From NCBI GenBank assembly GCA_964530415.1, contig CAZHAM010000032.1, positions 1 to 6,795 of the forward strand: 6,795 nt of DNA. The letters run 5' to 3'. The translations under genes and the position numbers were made by a program. Of this stretch, positions 1 through 6,117 are shown piece after piece. Source of the DNA: CAZHAM01 sp964530415. GTDB taxonomy: Bacteria; Patescibacteriota; WWE3; UBA101185; UBA10185. The notes under the pieces were generated by a model that saw only the letters and a program-made list of their open reading frames with translations, ran no database searches and was not told where the DNA came from. Each line of letters begins with the position of its first letter. Within the stretch, counting starts at the first letter, position 1.

Positions 1-1
1 A

Positions 2-763
2 AATAATGCAATAGGAAGTCATATATATACATTAGGTAATAGAAACATAAGAATAGTTACAAGAGACTCTTTTTTGAGTAACTTAGTTGGGTTTAAAAAG
101 AATCAAGAAGCTAATGATATAAATGAAATAATAAGTAAAAGATACAAAGAAGACGACATAAGTGTGATTGCATTAGATGCAGAAAGCTTTGGGCATCACA
201 ACAAGGAGGGGTTGTACCTGCTTTCTCAAATTGTTGATTACATGCACAATAAAGGCATCGTTATTAAAACAGTAAACGACTTAATAAGTCTTTTTACACC
301 AAAGATGGTTAAAGAGTACAAAGAGACTAATTGGTCTGTAGTTAGTTCTGATAGTGGAAAAAAAGATCTTTATGATCTATGGGATTGTACTTCTAATAAA
401 ATACATACTATTCTATGGAAATTATTGAAAGAGTTTGAAAAAGATCTAATAAACGTTGATAAATTTTCTAGTTCAGATGGGTATGAGATTCTACCTATTT
501 GGATTAATAGTAAACTAGATGAAATACAAGACAAGACAATACGTGATAATGTGCGAGATTCGCTACTACTTCTAAAAAGTCAGAACAGCGATCAATTTTG
601 GTGGTCTTCGAAGAAATTAATTAATGAAAAAGAACTTTTTATGCCCAGTATGGTTTTTAAGAATATTTTAATATATAAAGAAATAATCAAGAATAGACGA
701 ATTGCAAAATTAGAGAATTTTTTACTCGAATCAGAGGTAAAACTAAAGGAACTATTAATTTAA
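2..763 (+). CDS. GH57 family glycoside hydrolase, C-terminal part (5' end outside window)
   Basis: The frame is open from base 2 with no start needed, so this is the 3' part of a longer gene; the TTG at 74 is internal. About 253 residues are visible. It resembles the next gene: ALDAESFGHHN near base 170 matches the GH57 motif carrying the acid/base Asp (MDAETFGHH in the neighbour), and SDQFWWSSKK near base 590 matches SDQYWWASAK. The part holding motifs 1-3, including the catalytic Glu, lies off-window, so activity cannot be judged. It ends about 50 residues after the SDQFWW motif and so lacks the helical C-terminal extension of about 150 residues found in its neighbour. The gene is visibly more AT-rich than those downstream (about 28% GC in a sampled 60-base line, against about 43% in the GalT-like gene). 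Its stop lies 10 bases before the next ATG, suggesting co-transcription. Family assignment is firm; substrate is unknown. Confidence 0.8.
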   Translation, partial: NNAIGSHIYTLGNRNIRIVTRDSFLSNLVGFKKNQEANDINEIISKRYKEDDISVIALDAESFGHHNKEGLYLLSQIVDYMHNKGIVIKTVNDLISLFTPKMVKEYKETNWSVVSSDSGKKDLYDLWDCTSNKIHTILWKLLKEFEKDLINVDKFSSSDGYEILPIWINSKLDEIQDKTIRDNVRDSLLLLKSQNSDQFWWSSKKLINEKELFMPSMVFKNILIYKEIIKNRRIAKLENFLLESEVKLKELLI

Positions 764-773
764 AAGGTACTAT

Positions 774-2339
774 ATGAAAATTTGTTTTTTTCTACACTTT
801 TATCAGCCATACAATCAGCAAGATGATATTTTAATTAGAATAGTTAATGAGTGTTATCTACCTTTAACTAGGGGATTGTTAAATACCCCAAAGGCAAAGG
901 CTGTAGTAAATATTAATGCTTCGCTTTCGAGACTTTTAGTAGAAAAAGGCTATTCGGAAGTAATTGATAATTTGAAGGAGCTACATAAACAGGGCAAAAT
1001 TGAATTTTCCGGAAGCTCTGTGTACCACGCATTTTTACCGCTTATGCCAGAGAGCGAAATTACAAGACAGATAGATTCGAATATTGAGATAAATAAGAAA
1101 ATATTTGGAGATCTTTTTGAACCTAGAGGATTTTTTTCTCCTGAAATGGCAGTTAGTGACATAGTACTGAAAATGGCAAAAGAAACCGGTCACGACTGGA
1201 TGGTTTGCCCGTCGGTATCTTATAGGGGAGAGAAGTTCGAAACAGATAAGCTTTATATAGACCAAAATACAAAATTAAAACTACTTTTTAGAAACAAAAG
1301 GGTAAGTTCGATTATACTTTCTTCTGTTTGTAGGGATGTTGAAGACTTTGTTAAAGAAACACAGGACATTATTAACGTAGATAAGTACTGGCTTTGTGTT
1401 ATGGACGCAGAAACATTTGGTCACCATAGAATCGGCCATGAAAAGTTTTTATTTGAGATCATGCAGGATGCGAGATTTGAACCTACACTGGCGTCAAAAA
1501 TTATCGATGGATTAGGCGATGTAGAGGAAGTTAGAATTCGTCCAAGCACATGGAGCAACGAAGAGCAAGATTTTTGGTTAGACAAAGAAAAAACCCAATC
1601 GACAGACGCAAAGTCATTTATTCTCTGGAAAGATCCCGAGAATCCGATCCACGCTCTTCAATGGGAACTTACGGATTTGGCTATTGAATACTTGGCAAAC
1701 TATGACAATAAGTCTAGCGAAGACTATGTCAAAGCCCGCGAACTTCTCGATGTTGCCTTATCCTCGGATCAATATTGGTGGGCATCGGCAAAACCGTGGT
1801 GGAGTTTAGAAATGGTGGAGGTAGGAGCCTACCAGCTAAAATCGGTTATTGGCACTCTTGGTACGGGTACTAAAACTATGGTAAAGGCTGACGAAATTTA
1901 TAGGAAAATATTAGATAAAGCTTTCGAATGGCAAAGAGACGGGATCATTAGAAAAAGACATTTGGATAATTCCGGAACATACCTGAAACAAACTTTCAAA
2001 AGAAGAACTCCGCCTGATTGGTTTAATTTGATGATTCTGGAATTGGAGTACGAAATGATTTTGTCGGCTCAAAGAAGAGATTTCGAAAAAGCGATTAAAT
2101 GGAGAGACGCGTTACTAAAAATTCAACTCGAGACCGATATTTATGACGTTTTGCATGTTGTAGATGAGTTGTGGTCAGCCAAACACCTCCCAAATTTAAA
2201 AGCGTTTGTAGAATTCGAGTGGGATGAGCTTTCTGATTTTGTAAAACCTTACCTTATTGATAGGGAAGGGAACACGTTGACCAAAGAAGCCTTCGAGATC
2301 TGGAAAAAAGAAGCAAAATCATCCACAAAGCAGAGCTAA
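774..2339 (+). CDS. GH57 family glycoside hydrolase / alpha-glucan-active enzyme
   Basis: Complete protein of 521 residues, probably a cytoplasmic retaining enzyme acting on alpha-1,4/1,6-glucans; no signal peptide is seen. GH57 motifs appear in order: HFYQP at 8-12 (motif 1), GKIEFSG at 74-80 (motif 2), FFSPEMA at 120-126 with E124 as likely nucleophile (motif 3), VMDAETFGHH at 209-218 with D211 as likely acid/base (motif 4), and SDQYWWASAKPWW at 331-343 (motif 5 region). Residues from about 370 to 521 form a charged, helical tail absent from the upstream paralogue; RRDFEKAIKWRDALL inside it resembles a UVR motif. The ATG follows AAAGG at 763-767 with good spacing. GH57 includes amylases, 4-alpha-glucanotransferases and branching enzymes. 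The DAETFGHH form is not the one I associate with the characterised branching enzymes, so the exact reaction is open. The glgA gene next door favours a role in storage-glucan remodelling or breakdown. Confidence 0.88.
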   Translation: MKICFFLHFYQPYNQQDDILIRIVNECYLPLTRGLLNTPKAKAVVNINASLSRLLVEKGYSEVIDNLKELHKQGKIEFSGSSVYHAFLPLMPESEITRQIDSNIEINKKIFGDLFEPRGFFSPEMAVSDIVLKMAKETGHDWMVCPSVSYRGEKFETDKLYIDQNTKLKLLFRNKRVSSIILSSVCRDVEDFVKETQDIINVDKYWLCVMDAETFGHHRIGHEKFLFEIMQDARFEPTLASKIIDGLGDVEEVRIRPSTWSNEEQDFWLDKEKTQSTDAKSFILWKDPENPIHALQWELTDLAIEYLANYDNKSSEDYVKARELLDVALSSDQYWWASAKPWWSLEMVEVGAYQLKSVIGTLGTGTKTMVKADEIYRKILDKAFEWQRDGIIRKRHLDNSGTYLKQTFKRRTPPDWFNLMILELEYEMILSAQRRDFEKAIKWRDALLKIQLETDIYDVLHVVDELWSAKHLPNLKAFVEFEWDELSDFVKPYLIDREGNTLTKEAFEIWKKEAKSSTKQS

Positions 2340-2357
2340 TATGTTAATCTTTAAAAT

Positions 2358-3773
2358 ATGAAAGTACTTCTCGCTGCCTCAGAAGTAGCCCCGATAATAA
2401 AATTAGGAGGATTAGGTGATGTCGCAGGGTCTCTTCCTAAAGCACTCGAAAAAATCGGTATAAATGCCGATGTGATAGTTCCGTTTTATCCTACCGCAAA
2501 AACCGATAATCTAAAACTGTATAAGAGTATTGATATAAATGTTCCGTTTGATAACAAAAATAATGTTGTTGAGGTATTTAATACAAAAATTCCGGGATCA
2601 AATGTTGACGTTTTAATGCTAAAAAATGATGATTATTTTGATATTGGCGGGAGCTCGGCTTATTTAAACAACGAATTTGAATCCAGAATGTTTACCTTTT
2701 TTTGCCGCGCTGTTGTGGAATACATTAAATCTCAATTTAACACTTACGATATTGTTCATTGCAACGATTGGCATACCGGACTGATAACACATCTTTTAGC
2801 AGACGAATTGGATGATTCAAGGCCTGCAACACTCTTTACCATCCATAATTTAAACTACCAAGGTATAGCTAACCCCGACCTGCTGAGAGTTGTTGGTATC
2901 GTTCCCGGAGTACACCCGCTTATTGACTGGGATGTTTCAGACGGAGATCTGAATATGGTTCAACAGGGTATAACTTCAAGCGACTACATAAACACAGTTT
3001 CTCCCACATACGCCGAAGAGATATTAACTAAAGAGTTCGGCAGCGGTTTAGAGGAACTTTTACAAGCTAGGACCGGTCGATTATCCGGAATACTAAATGG
3101 GCTAGACTACACACAGTTTCCAAGAGATTTTGATTTAAAAAATTTTAAAGCTGAAAAAGCTGAGCACAAAAAAAGGATTTTCGATAAATTTGGACTAACC
3201 GAGAGCAATAGTCCTTTATTTTCATATATTGGCAGAATCGATCCTTATCAAAAGGGAATAGACATTGCTTTAGAGGCTCTGCCAGAACTCGTTAAGAGCG
3301 GGGGAAAGTTTATACTTTTAGGTACCGGAGATAAAGATTACGAAGCCAAATTAGCTGATTTTGCCGGTAAAAAAGAAAACAAAGGATCTGTTTCGGTCAA
3401 CCTTAAGTTTGATGTAAAACTAGCAGAAGAAATCTACTCAGCAAGCGATTTTTTACTAGTCCCGTCCAGATATGAACCTTGCGGTCTAATTCAAATGATA
3501 TCAATGTGGTACGGTAGTCTGCCAATCGCGCACGGTGTTGGAGGGCTTAAAGATACTGTTGTAGAAGGAAAAAACGGATTTGTATTTGATAATTTTAATA
3601 GCGAGGACCTCAAAAAGGCTATAGGTAGAGCATTTGAAGCATACAACGGACAGTCATATCTTGGCATAGTCGAAAACGCATTGAATGAAGATTTTTCTTG
3701 GGATAAAAGTGCTCAAAAATACGCAGATTTGTATAAAAAAATTGTTCAATCTAGGGAAGAAGATTTAAAGTAG
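2358..3773 (+). CDS. glgA: Glycogen/starch synthase, GT5 family
   Basis: Transfers glucose from a nucleotide sugar (ADP-glucose in the bacterial family) to the non-reducing end of an alpha-1,4-glucan in the cytoplasm. The 471 residues match the usual GlgA length and include both GT-B lobes. Visible landmarks: KLGGLGDVAGSLP at 15-27 (the KxGGL nucleotide-sugar loop, K15), HCNDWHTGL at 134-142, TIHNLNYQG at 161-169, NTVSPTYAEEI at 212-222, NGLDYTQF at 247-254, YIGRIDPYQKG at 290-300 (R293 and K299 matching the catalytic Arg and Lys of GT-B synthases), and SRYEPCGLIQM at 370-380 with E373 as the conserved glutamate. The third residue of the KxGGL loop is Leu rather than the common Thr. The start aligns with the family N-terminus. 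There is no clear Shine-Dalgarno sequence in the 18-base gap, so translation may be coupled to the upstream gene. Whether the donor is ADP- or UDP-glucose cannot be told from sequence alone. Confidence 0.95.
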   Translation: MKVLLAASEVAPIIKLGGLGDVAGSLPKALEKIGINADVIVPFYPTAKTDNLKLYKSIDINVPFDNKNNVVEVFNTKIPGSNVDVLMLKNDDYFDIGGSSAYLNNEFESRMFTFFCRAVVEYIKSQFNTYDIVHCNDWHTGLITHLLADELDDSRPATLFTIHNLNYQGIANPDLLRVVGIVPGVHPLIDWDVSDGDLNMVQQGITSSDYINTVSPTYAEEILTKEFGSGLEELLQARTGRLSGILNGLDYTQFPRDFDLKNFKAEKAEHKKRIFDKFGLTESNSPLFSYIGRIDPYQKGIDIALEALPELVKSGGKFILLGTGDKDYEAKLADFAGKKENKGSVSVNLKFDVKLAEEIYSASDFLLVPSRYEPCGLIQMISMWYGSLPIAHGVGGLKDTVVEGKNGFVFDNFNSEDLKKAIGRAFEAYNGQSYLGIVENALNEDFSWDKSAQKYADLYKKIVQSREEDLK

Positions 3774-3785
3774 GGGATTTTGATA

Positions 3786-4763
3786 ATGAACACATTTATA
3801 TTTGATGAATTAACAGGAATGCCCTCAGTTTTAGCCACAAACCGCACAAAAAGACGTGACGATACCGGAGCGGTAGGAAAAAGCGCGCCCGAGGGAACTG
3901 ACAAGCCCTCTGATAATAAGGAGGCGGGAAGTGTAGCACCAAAAGTCTGCTTTTTTTGTAAAGGTAACGAAAACCTTACGCCTCCGGCGGTTTACCAAGA
4001 CGCCGATGACTGGAATGTTAGAGTTTTTCCTAATAAATTTCCAATTGTGCCTAATCACGAAATAATTGTTCATTCACCGGACCACGATGCGGATCTGACA
4101 GAGCTTTCCCACGAGCAAAATGTTAAGTATATCAGGGCGCTTTTAAATAGAGTTAACTTTTATACATCAAAAGAATTGGAGGTTATGATCTTTAATAATA
4201 GGGGAGGTACAGCCGGAGCTTCATTAACCCATCCACATTCCCAATTAGTTGCATTAAAAGGTTTTCCCGGAAATATTGAATTGGAAAAAAGTCACGGACT
4301 CAATTATTACAACGAGCACGGGTCTTGCTATTGGTGCGATTTAATAAAAACAGAAAGAGCGCTCGGGACCAGGATTGTATACGAGTCCACCCATTTTATG
4401 CTGATTGTCCCAAAAGCATCCAGATGGAGTTACGAAATGATATTGCTTCCAAAAAAGCATAACCCTAATTTCGAATATATGAATGAAGTTGAGATTAACG
4501 ACGTCTCCAGAATTTTAAAAGCCGCACTTAGTGCGTACGATAAATTGTTTAGTAGACCCGATCGAAACTTTTGGGTACACACACAAAGATACGATCCTTT
4601 TCACTGGCATGTAGGTTTTATACCGCATATAAAAGTTTTTGGCGGACTCGAGCTTGGTGCAGGAATTTGGGTTAGCGATAAAGCCACGCCTGAAGATGCC
4701 GCTTCTACCTTAGGTGAAGTTGTAAAAAAAAATTATGAAGAACAAAAAACAAGCCTTGTATAA
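3786..4763 (+). CDS. galT: Galactose-1-phosphate uridylyltransferase family protein (HIT superfamily)
   Basis: Nucleotidyl transferase of the GalT/HIT family, moving a nucleoside monophosphate between sugar 1-phosphates through a covalent His intermediate. With the ATG at 3786 it has 325 residues. That ATG sits a suitable distance after GGGG at 3773-3776, whereas the in-frame TTG at 3780 would lie on top of it. Key residues: C55 and C58 (CFFC), H100 (SPDH) and H149 as likely zinc ligands; HPHSQ at 149-153 with H151 as the expected nucleophile; FHWHVGFIPH at 272-281; and the family's late ELGAGIWVS. A second CxxC lies at 181-184. Residues about 25-52 form a hydrophilic, low-complexity insert between the N-terminal strand and the first CxxC that I do not expect in the family. 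Only 12 bases separate it from glgA. It may work as GalT, or as an ADP-/UDP-glucose-handling relative that supplies the synthase; sequence alone does not decide. Confidence 0.85.
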   Translation: MNTFIFDELTGMPSVLATNRTKRRDDTGAVGKSAPEGTDKPSDNKEAGSVAPKVCFFCKGNENLTPPAVYQDADDWNVRVFPNKFPIVPNHEIIVHSPDHDADLTELSHEQNVKYIRALLNRVNFYTSKELEVMIFNNRGGTAGASLTHPHSQLVALKGFPGNIELEKSHGLNYYNEHGSCYWCDLIKTERALGTRIVYESTHFMLIVPKASRWSYEMILLPKKHNPNFEYMNEVEINDVSRILKAALSAYDKLFSRPDRNFWVHTQRYDPFHWHVGFIPHIKVFGGLELGAGIWVSDKATPEDAASTLGEVVKKNYEEQKTSLV

Positions 4764-4775
4764 GGTGTATAGACC

Positions 4776-4803
4776 AGACTAATTAAACTAGACTAAAGAC
4801 TAA
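4776..4803 (+). repeat. Three AGACTAA heptamers before the terminator
   Basis: AGACTAA occurs at 4776-4782, 4790-4796 and 4797-4803, the last two head to tail, in the gap between the GalT-like stop and the terminator hairpin. No function is evident; it may be slippage in non-coding sequence. Confidence 0.4.
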
Positions 4804-4804
4804 A

Positions 4805-4826
4805 AGACCCCGCTTTCGCGGGGTCT
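4805..4826. terminator. Bidirectional intrinsic terminator between convergent operons
   Basis: AGACCCCGC at 4805-4813 pairs perfectly with GCGGGGTCT at 4818-4826 around a TTTC loop, a GC-rich 9-bp stem. Read on the minus strand the stem runs into TTTTAGTCTTTAG, a short U tract. Read on the plus strand it is followed by a weaker CTCTGTTTATAT. It lies 41 bases after the GalT-like stop and 30 bases after the rplL stop, so it most likely ends both operons. Confidence 0.88.
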
Positions 4827-4856
4827 CTCTGTTTATATCCAAATCAAAGGTAGATA

Positions 4857-5276
4857 TTACTTCATTTCAACTTTAGCGCCTGCTGCTTCAAGTTTCTTCT
4901 TGGCTTCCTCAGCCGCTTCTTTTTTAGCGCCTTCCAAAACTGCTTTTGGTGCCGACTCAACTAAGTTTTTAGCATCCACCAATCCTAAAGCCGGGTTGAT
5001 TTCTCTAACTACTTTAATAACGTTGATCTTATTTGCACCTGCTTCGGCAATTATAACGTCGAATTCAGTTTTTTCTTCTTCAACTACTGCCTCTGCACCG
5101 TTGGCGCCGCCCATTGGCATAGCCCCCATCATCATAGGTGCAGCTGCGCTTACTCCAAACTTTTCTTCAAGAGCCTTAACTAAATCGTTAAGTTCTAATA
5201 CGGTCATTTTTTCGACCATATCCATAACTTTTTTAGCATTATCGCTCAAGTTTAATTCTTTATTTTCGTCTGCCAT
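4857..5276 (-). CDS. rplL: Large ribosomal subunit protein bL12 (L7/L12)
   Basis: Dimeric stalk protein that recruits GTPase translation factors and binds the ribosome through L10. The 139 residues show the N-terminal dimerisation/L10-binding domain (about 8-42, with TVLELNDLVKALEEKFGV), a flexible hinge (about 43-68) and the C-terminal factor-binding domain (about 70-139, with EFDVIIAEAGANKINVIKVV, GLVDAKNLVESAP and a final AKKKLEAAGAKVEMK). The hinge is rich in Met and Gly (APMMMGAMPMGGANG) rather than the usual Ala/Pro/Val. The ATG at 5276 is chosen over upstream in-frame codons because a perfect AGGAGG precedes it and the upstream translation comes from a palindromic insertion. It is the second gene of an rplJ-rplL operon, in the standard order. 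Confidence 0.97.
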   Translation of the reverse strand: MADENKELNLSDNAKKVMDMVEKMTVLELNDLVKALEEKFGVSAAAPMMMGAMPMGGANGAEAVVEEEKTEFDVIIAEAGANKINVIKVVREINPALGLVDAKNLVESAPKAVLEGAKKEAAEEAKKKLEAAGAKVEMK

Positions 5277-5286
5277 TTTATGTGCA

Positions 5287-5292
5287 CCTCCT
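5287..5292 (-). promoter_or_regulatory. Shine-Dalgarno site of rplL
   Basis: AGGAGG on the minus strand, 10 bases before the rplL ATG. It fixes the start at 5276. It also shows that the palindromic insertion just upstream left the ribosome binding site untouched. Confidence 0.9.
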
Positions 5293-5300
5293 CTAAAATT
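5293..5300. repeat. Left copy of 8-bp direct repeat flanking the palindromic element
   Basis: CTAAAATT here is repeated exactly at 5359-5366, immediately on either side of the palindromic element. It is read as a target-site duplication. The C of the right copy could instead belong to the element's ATGAC end, which would make the duplication 7 bp. Confidence 0.65.
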
Positions 5301-5358
5301 TGTGTCATTCTGAGTTTGGTTCAGAACCCAAACCAGATGCTGAATCAAATCAGCATGA
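5301..5358. mobile_element. MITE/REP-like palindromic element between rplJ and rplL
   Basis: A non-coding insertion of about 58 bp. Its ends are imperfect inverted repeats: GTCATTCTGA at 5304-5313 against TCAGCATGAC at 5350-5359. It folds as two hairpins: TTCTGA/TCAGAA (5308-5313 with 5321-5326, 7-nt loop) and ATGCTGA/TCAGCAT (5337-5343 with 5350-5356, 6-nt loop). The direct repeat CTAAAATT flanks it on both sides. Removing the element and one repeat copy would shrink the rplJ-rplL gap from 95 to 29 bases, a normal spacing for this operon, which supports insertion. From memory, GTCATNCTGA-type palindromes are dispersed in many bacterial genomes, but I could not check that. No transposase is encoded, so mobility would be in trans. 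Confidence 0.7.
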
Positions 5359-5366
5359 CTAAAATT
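5359..5366. repeat. Right copy of 8-bp direct repeat flanking the palindromic element
   Basis: CTAAAATT, identical to 5293-5300; the putative second copy of the target-site duplication, starting 6 bases before the rplJ stop codon on the plus-strand map. Confidence 0.65.
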
Positions 5367-5371
5367 AATAA

Positions 5372-5890
5372 TTACTTTTTATCTTTAATTGCAGAAAGAG
5401 CGTATACAAACTTTCTCTGGACTCCACCAAGAGTGTTCACAAGACCTGAGAGAGGGGATTTTAAACCCCAAACAGTTTGTGCAATTAACTCGTCTCTGCT
5501 TGGTAAATTGCTCAAAATTTCAGTTTGCTGAGCATTGTTGTATTTACCGTCAACTATTGCCGCTTTTACTCTTGGAAGCGTGTTCGTTTTAGCAAAAGCA
5601 AAGATAGTTTTTATAACAGCTATCGGATCTCCGTATGAGAAAAACGCTGCTGTTGGGCCTTTTAAATCATTTTCTAAGGAATCTGTGTCGATGTTCTCTT
5701 CTTTTAATGCAACTTTCAAAAGTGTATTTTTGGCCACTTCAACCTCGGTGTCATTTTCAAGAGCTTTAGCTCTTAAATCATTGATATTATCAGCAGATAG
5801 ACCAAGATAATCAGCAAAAGTTATTGATTTTGCTTTTTTAATTTTTTCCCTTAATTCTTCGACTGTTTGTAATTTTTTTGTATTTGGCAT
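5372..5890 (-). CDS. rplJ: Large ribosomal subunit protein uL10
   Basis: Binds 23S rRNA at the base of the stalk and carries L7/L12 dimers on its C-terminal helix; in other bacteria the L10-L12 complex also represses its own operon. The 172 residues match the usual length. Recognisable parts are the N-terminal VEELREKIKKAKSITFADYLGL (about 10-31), NDTEVEVAKNTLLKVAL (about 46-62), KGPTAAFFSYGDPIAVIKTI (about 77-96), NLPSRDELIAQTVWGLKSPL (about 128-147) and the terminal helix that docks L12. The ATG at 5890 is chosen because AGGGA at 5898-5902 precedes it by 7 bases. A longer in-frame reading from 5947 would run through the attenuator hairpin. The gene is not preceded by rplK-rplA, so the operon starts here with its own leader and promoter. 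Confidence 0.97.
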   Translation of the reverse strand: MPNTKKLQTVEELREKIKKAKSITFADYLGLSADNINDLRAKALENDTEVEVAKNTLLKVALKEENIDTDSLENDLKGPTAAFFSYGDPIAVIKTIFAFAKTNTLPRVKAAIVDGKYNNAQQTEILSNLPSRDELIAQTVWGLKSPLSGLVNTLGGVQRKFVYALSAIKDKK

Positions 5891-5912
5891 ATTAATTTCC
5901 CTATTTAAACAT

Positions 5913-5938
5913 AAAAAAACTCGCCGAAGACTGCGAGT
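5913..5938 (-). terminator. Attenuator (intrinsic terminator) before rplJ
   Basis: On the minus strand ACTCGC (5938-5933) pairs with GCGAGT (5924-5919) around the loop AGTCTTCG, followed at once by a run of T to 5913. It lies only about 22 bases before the rplJ ATG, inside the leader, so it works as a conditional terminator of the ribosomal operon rather than the end of another gene. It could also stop read-through from the LamG gene upstream. Confidence 0.85.
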
Positions 5939-5955
5939 GAAAAACATACTAAAAG

Positions 5956-6008
5956 CGCGTTTTATTGCTGTTTACGTTACTTTAAGTTATTCGGAGCAAA
6001 TAAACGTG
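5956..6008 (-). promoter_or_regulatory. Central hairpin of the L10 leader
   Basis: Between the L10-binding core and the attenuator, 6008-5995 pairs with 5969-5956 at 11 of 14 positions, including CGTTT/AAACG and TTGCT/AGCAA. It probably brings the distant core and terminator together. The roughly 25-nt interior has no clear structure. Confidence 0.45.
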
Positions 6009-6084
6009 ACCGCTAATATTTATTAAGTTTTTCCTCGGCAAGATGTTTAAGCTTGAAAAGCCCTTGCTGTCTTTGGCTTTAACC

Positions 6085-6112
6085 AGTTTACAGGGTTTAA
6101 ATAAGTTGTCAA
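6085..6112 (-). promoter_or_regulatory. Sigma-70 type promoter of rplJ-rplL
   Basis: A perfect TTGACA (-35) lies at 6112-6107 on the minus strand, followed after 16 bases by TAAACT (-10, four of six consensus) at 6090-6085. Transcription would begin near 6078, immediately before the L10-binding core, whose CC begins at 6076. The -35 is strong; the -10 is moderate, so the start is approximate. Confidence 0.6.
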
Positions 6113-6117
6113 CAGTA

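Larger units (their letters stand above)
5891..6078 (-). promoter_or_regulatory. L10 leader RNA: autoregulatory 5' leader of rplJ-rplL
   Basis: A 240-base gap with no gene lies between the LamG stop and rplJ; most of it is this leader. The minus strand carries CCAAAGACAGCAAG at 6076-6063 and CTTGCCGAGG at 6042-6033. These match my memory of the conserved core of the bacterial L10 leader: a CC/GG outer pair, the AAAGACAG side of a bent internal loop, then a GCAAG/CTTGC stem. A small apical hairpin GCTT-TTC-AAGC (6061-6051) sits inside. CTTGCCGAGGA (6042-6032) can alternatively pair with TCTTCGGCGAG (5930-5920) in the downstream terminator over 11 positions, two of them G-U. Binding of L10/L12 should hold the first fold and let the terminator form; free leader should favour read-through. 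The family match is from memory; the pairings are read directly. Confidence 0.82.

Noticed and set aside
74..76. TTG start for the first GH57 gene
   Set aside because: The frame continues to the window edge with plausible GH57 sequence, so the gene is truncated by the window.
950..1265. Minus-strand open frames inside the second GH57 gene
   Set aside because: They overlap a conserved coding region in the opposite strand and show no family features.
3780..3782. TTG start for the GalT-like gene
   Set aside because: It lies too close to the GGGG ribosome-binding stretch; the ATG at 3786 is better placed.
3831..4073. Minus-strand open frame inside the GalT-like gene
   Set aside because: A shadow frame opposite conserved zinc-site sequence.
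4900..5313. Plus-strand open frame of 137 residues opposite rplL
   Set aside because: A shadow of the Ala/Lys-rich L7/L12 gene on the other strand; low-complexity Ala/Ser/Ile protein with no family resemblance.
5277..5348. Longer L7/L12 reading with an extra N-terminus starting at 5348 (minus)
   Set aside because: The extra residues come from translating the palindromic element; the AGGAGG and family alignment fix the start at 5276.
5280..5810. Plus-strand open frames opposite rplJ
   Set aside because: Antisense shadows of a clear ribosomal protein gene, with no ribosome binding sites or recognisable domains.
5891..5947. Longer L10 reading from 5947 (minus) or a leader peptide there
   Set aside because: It runs through the attenuator hairpin and its T run, has no ribosome binding site, and the extra residues are not part of L10.
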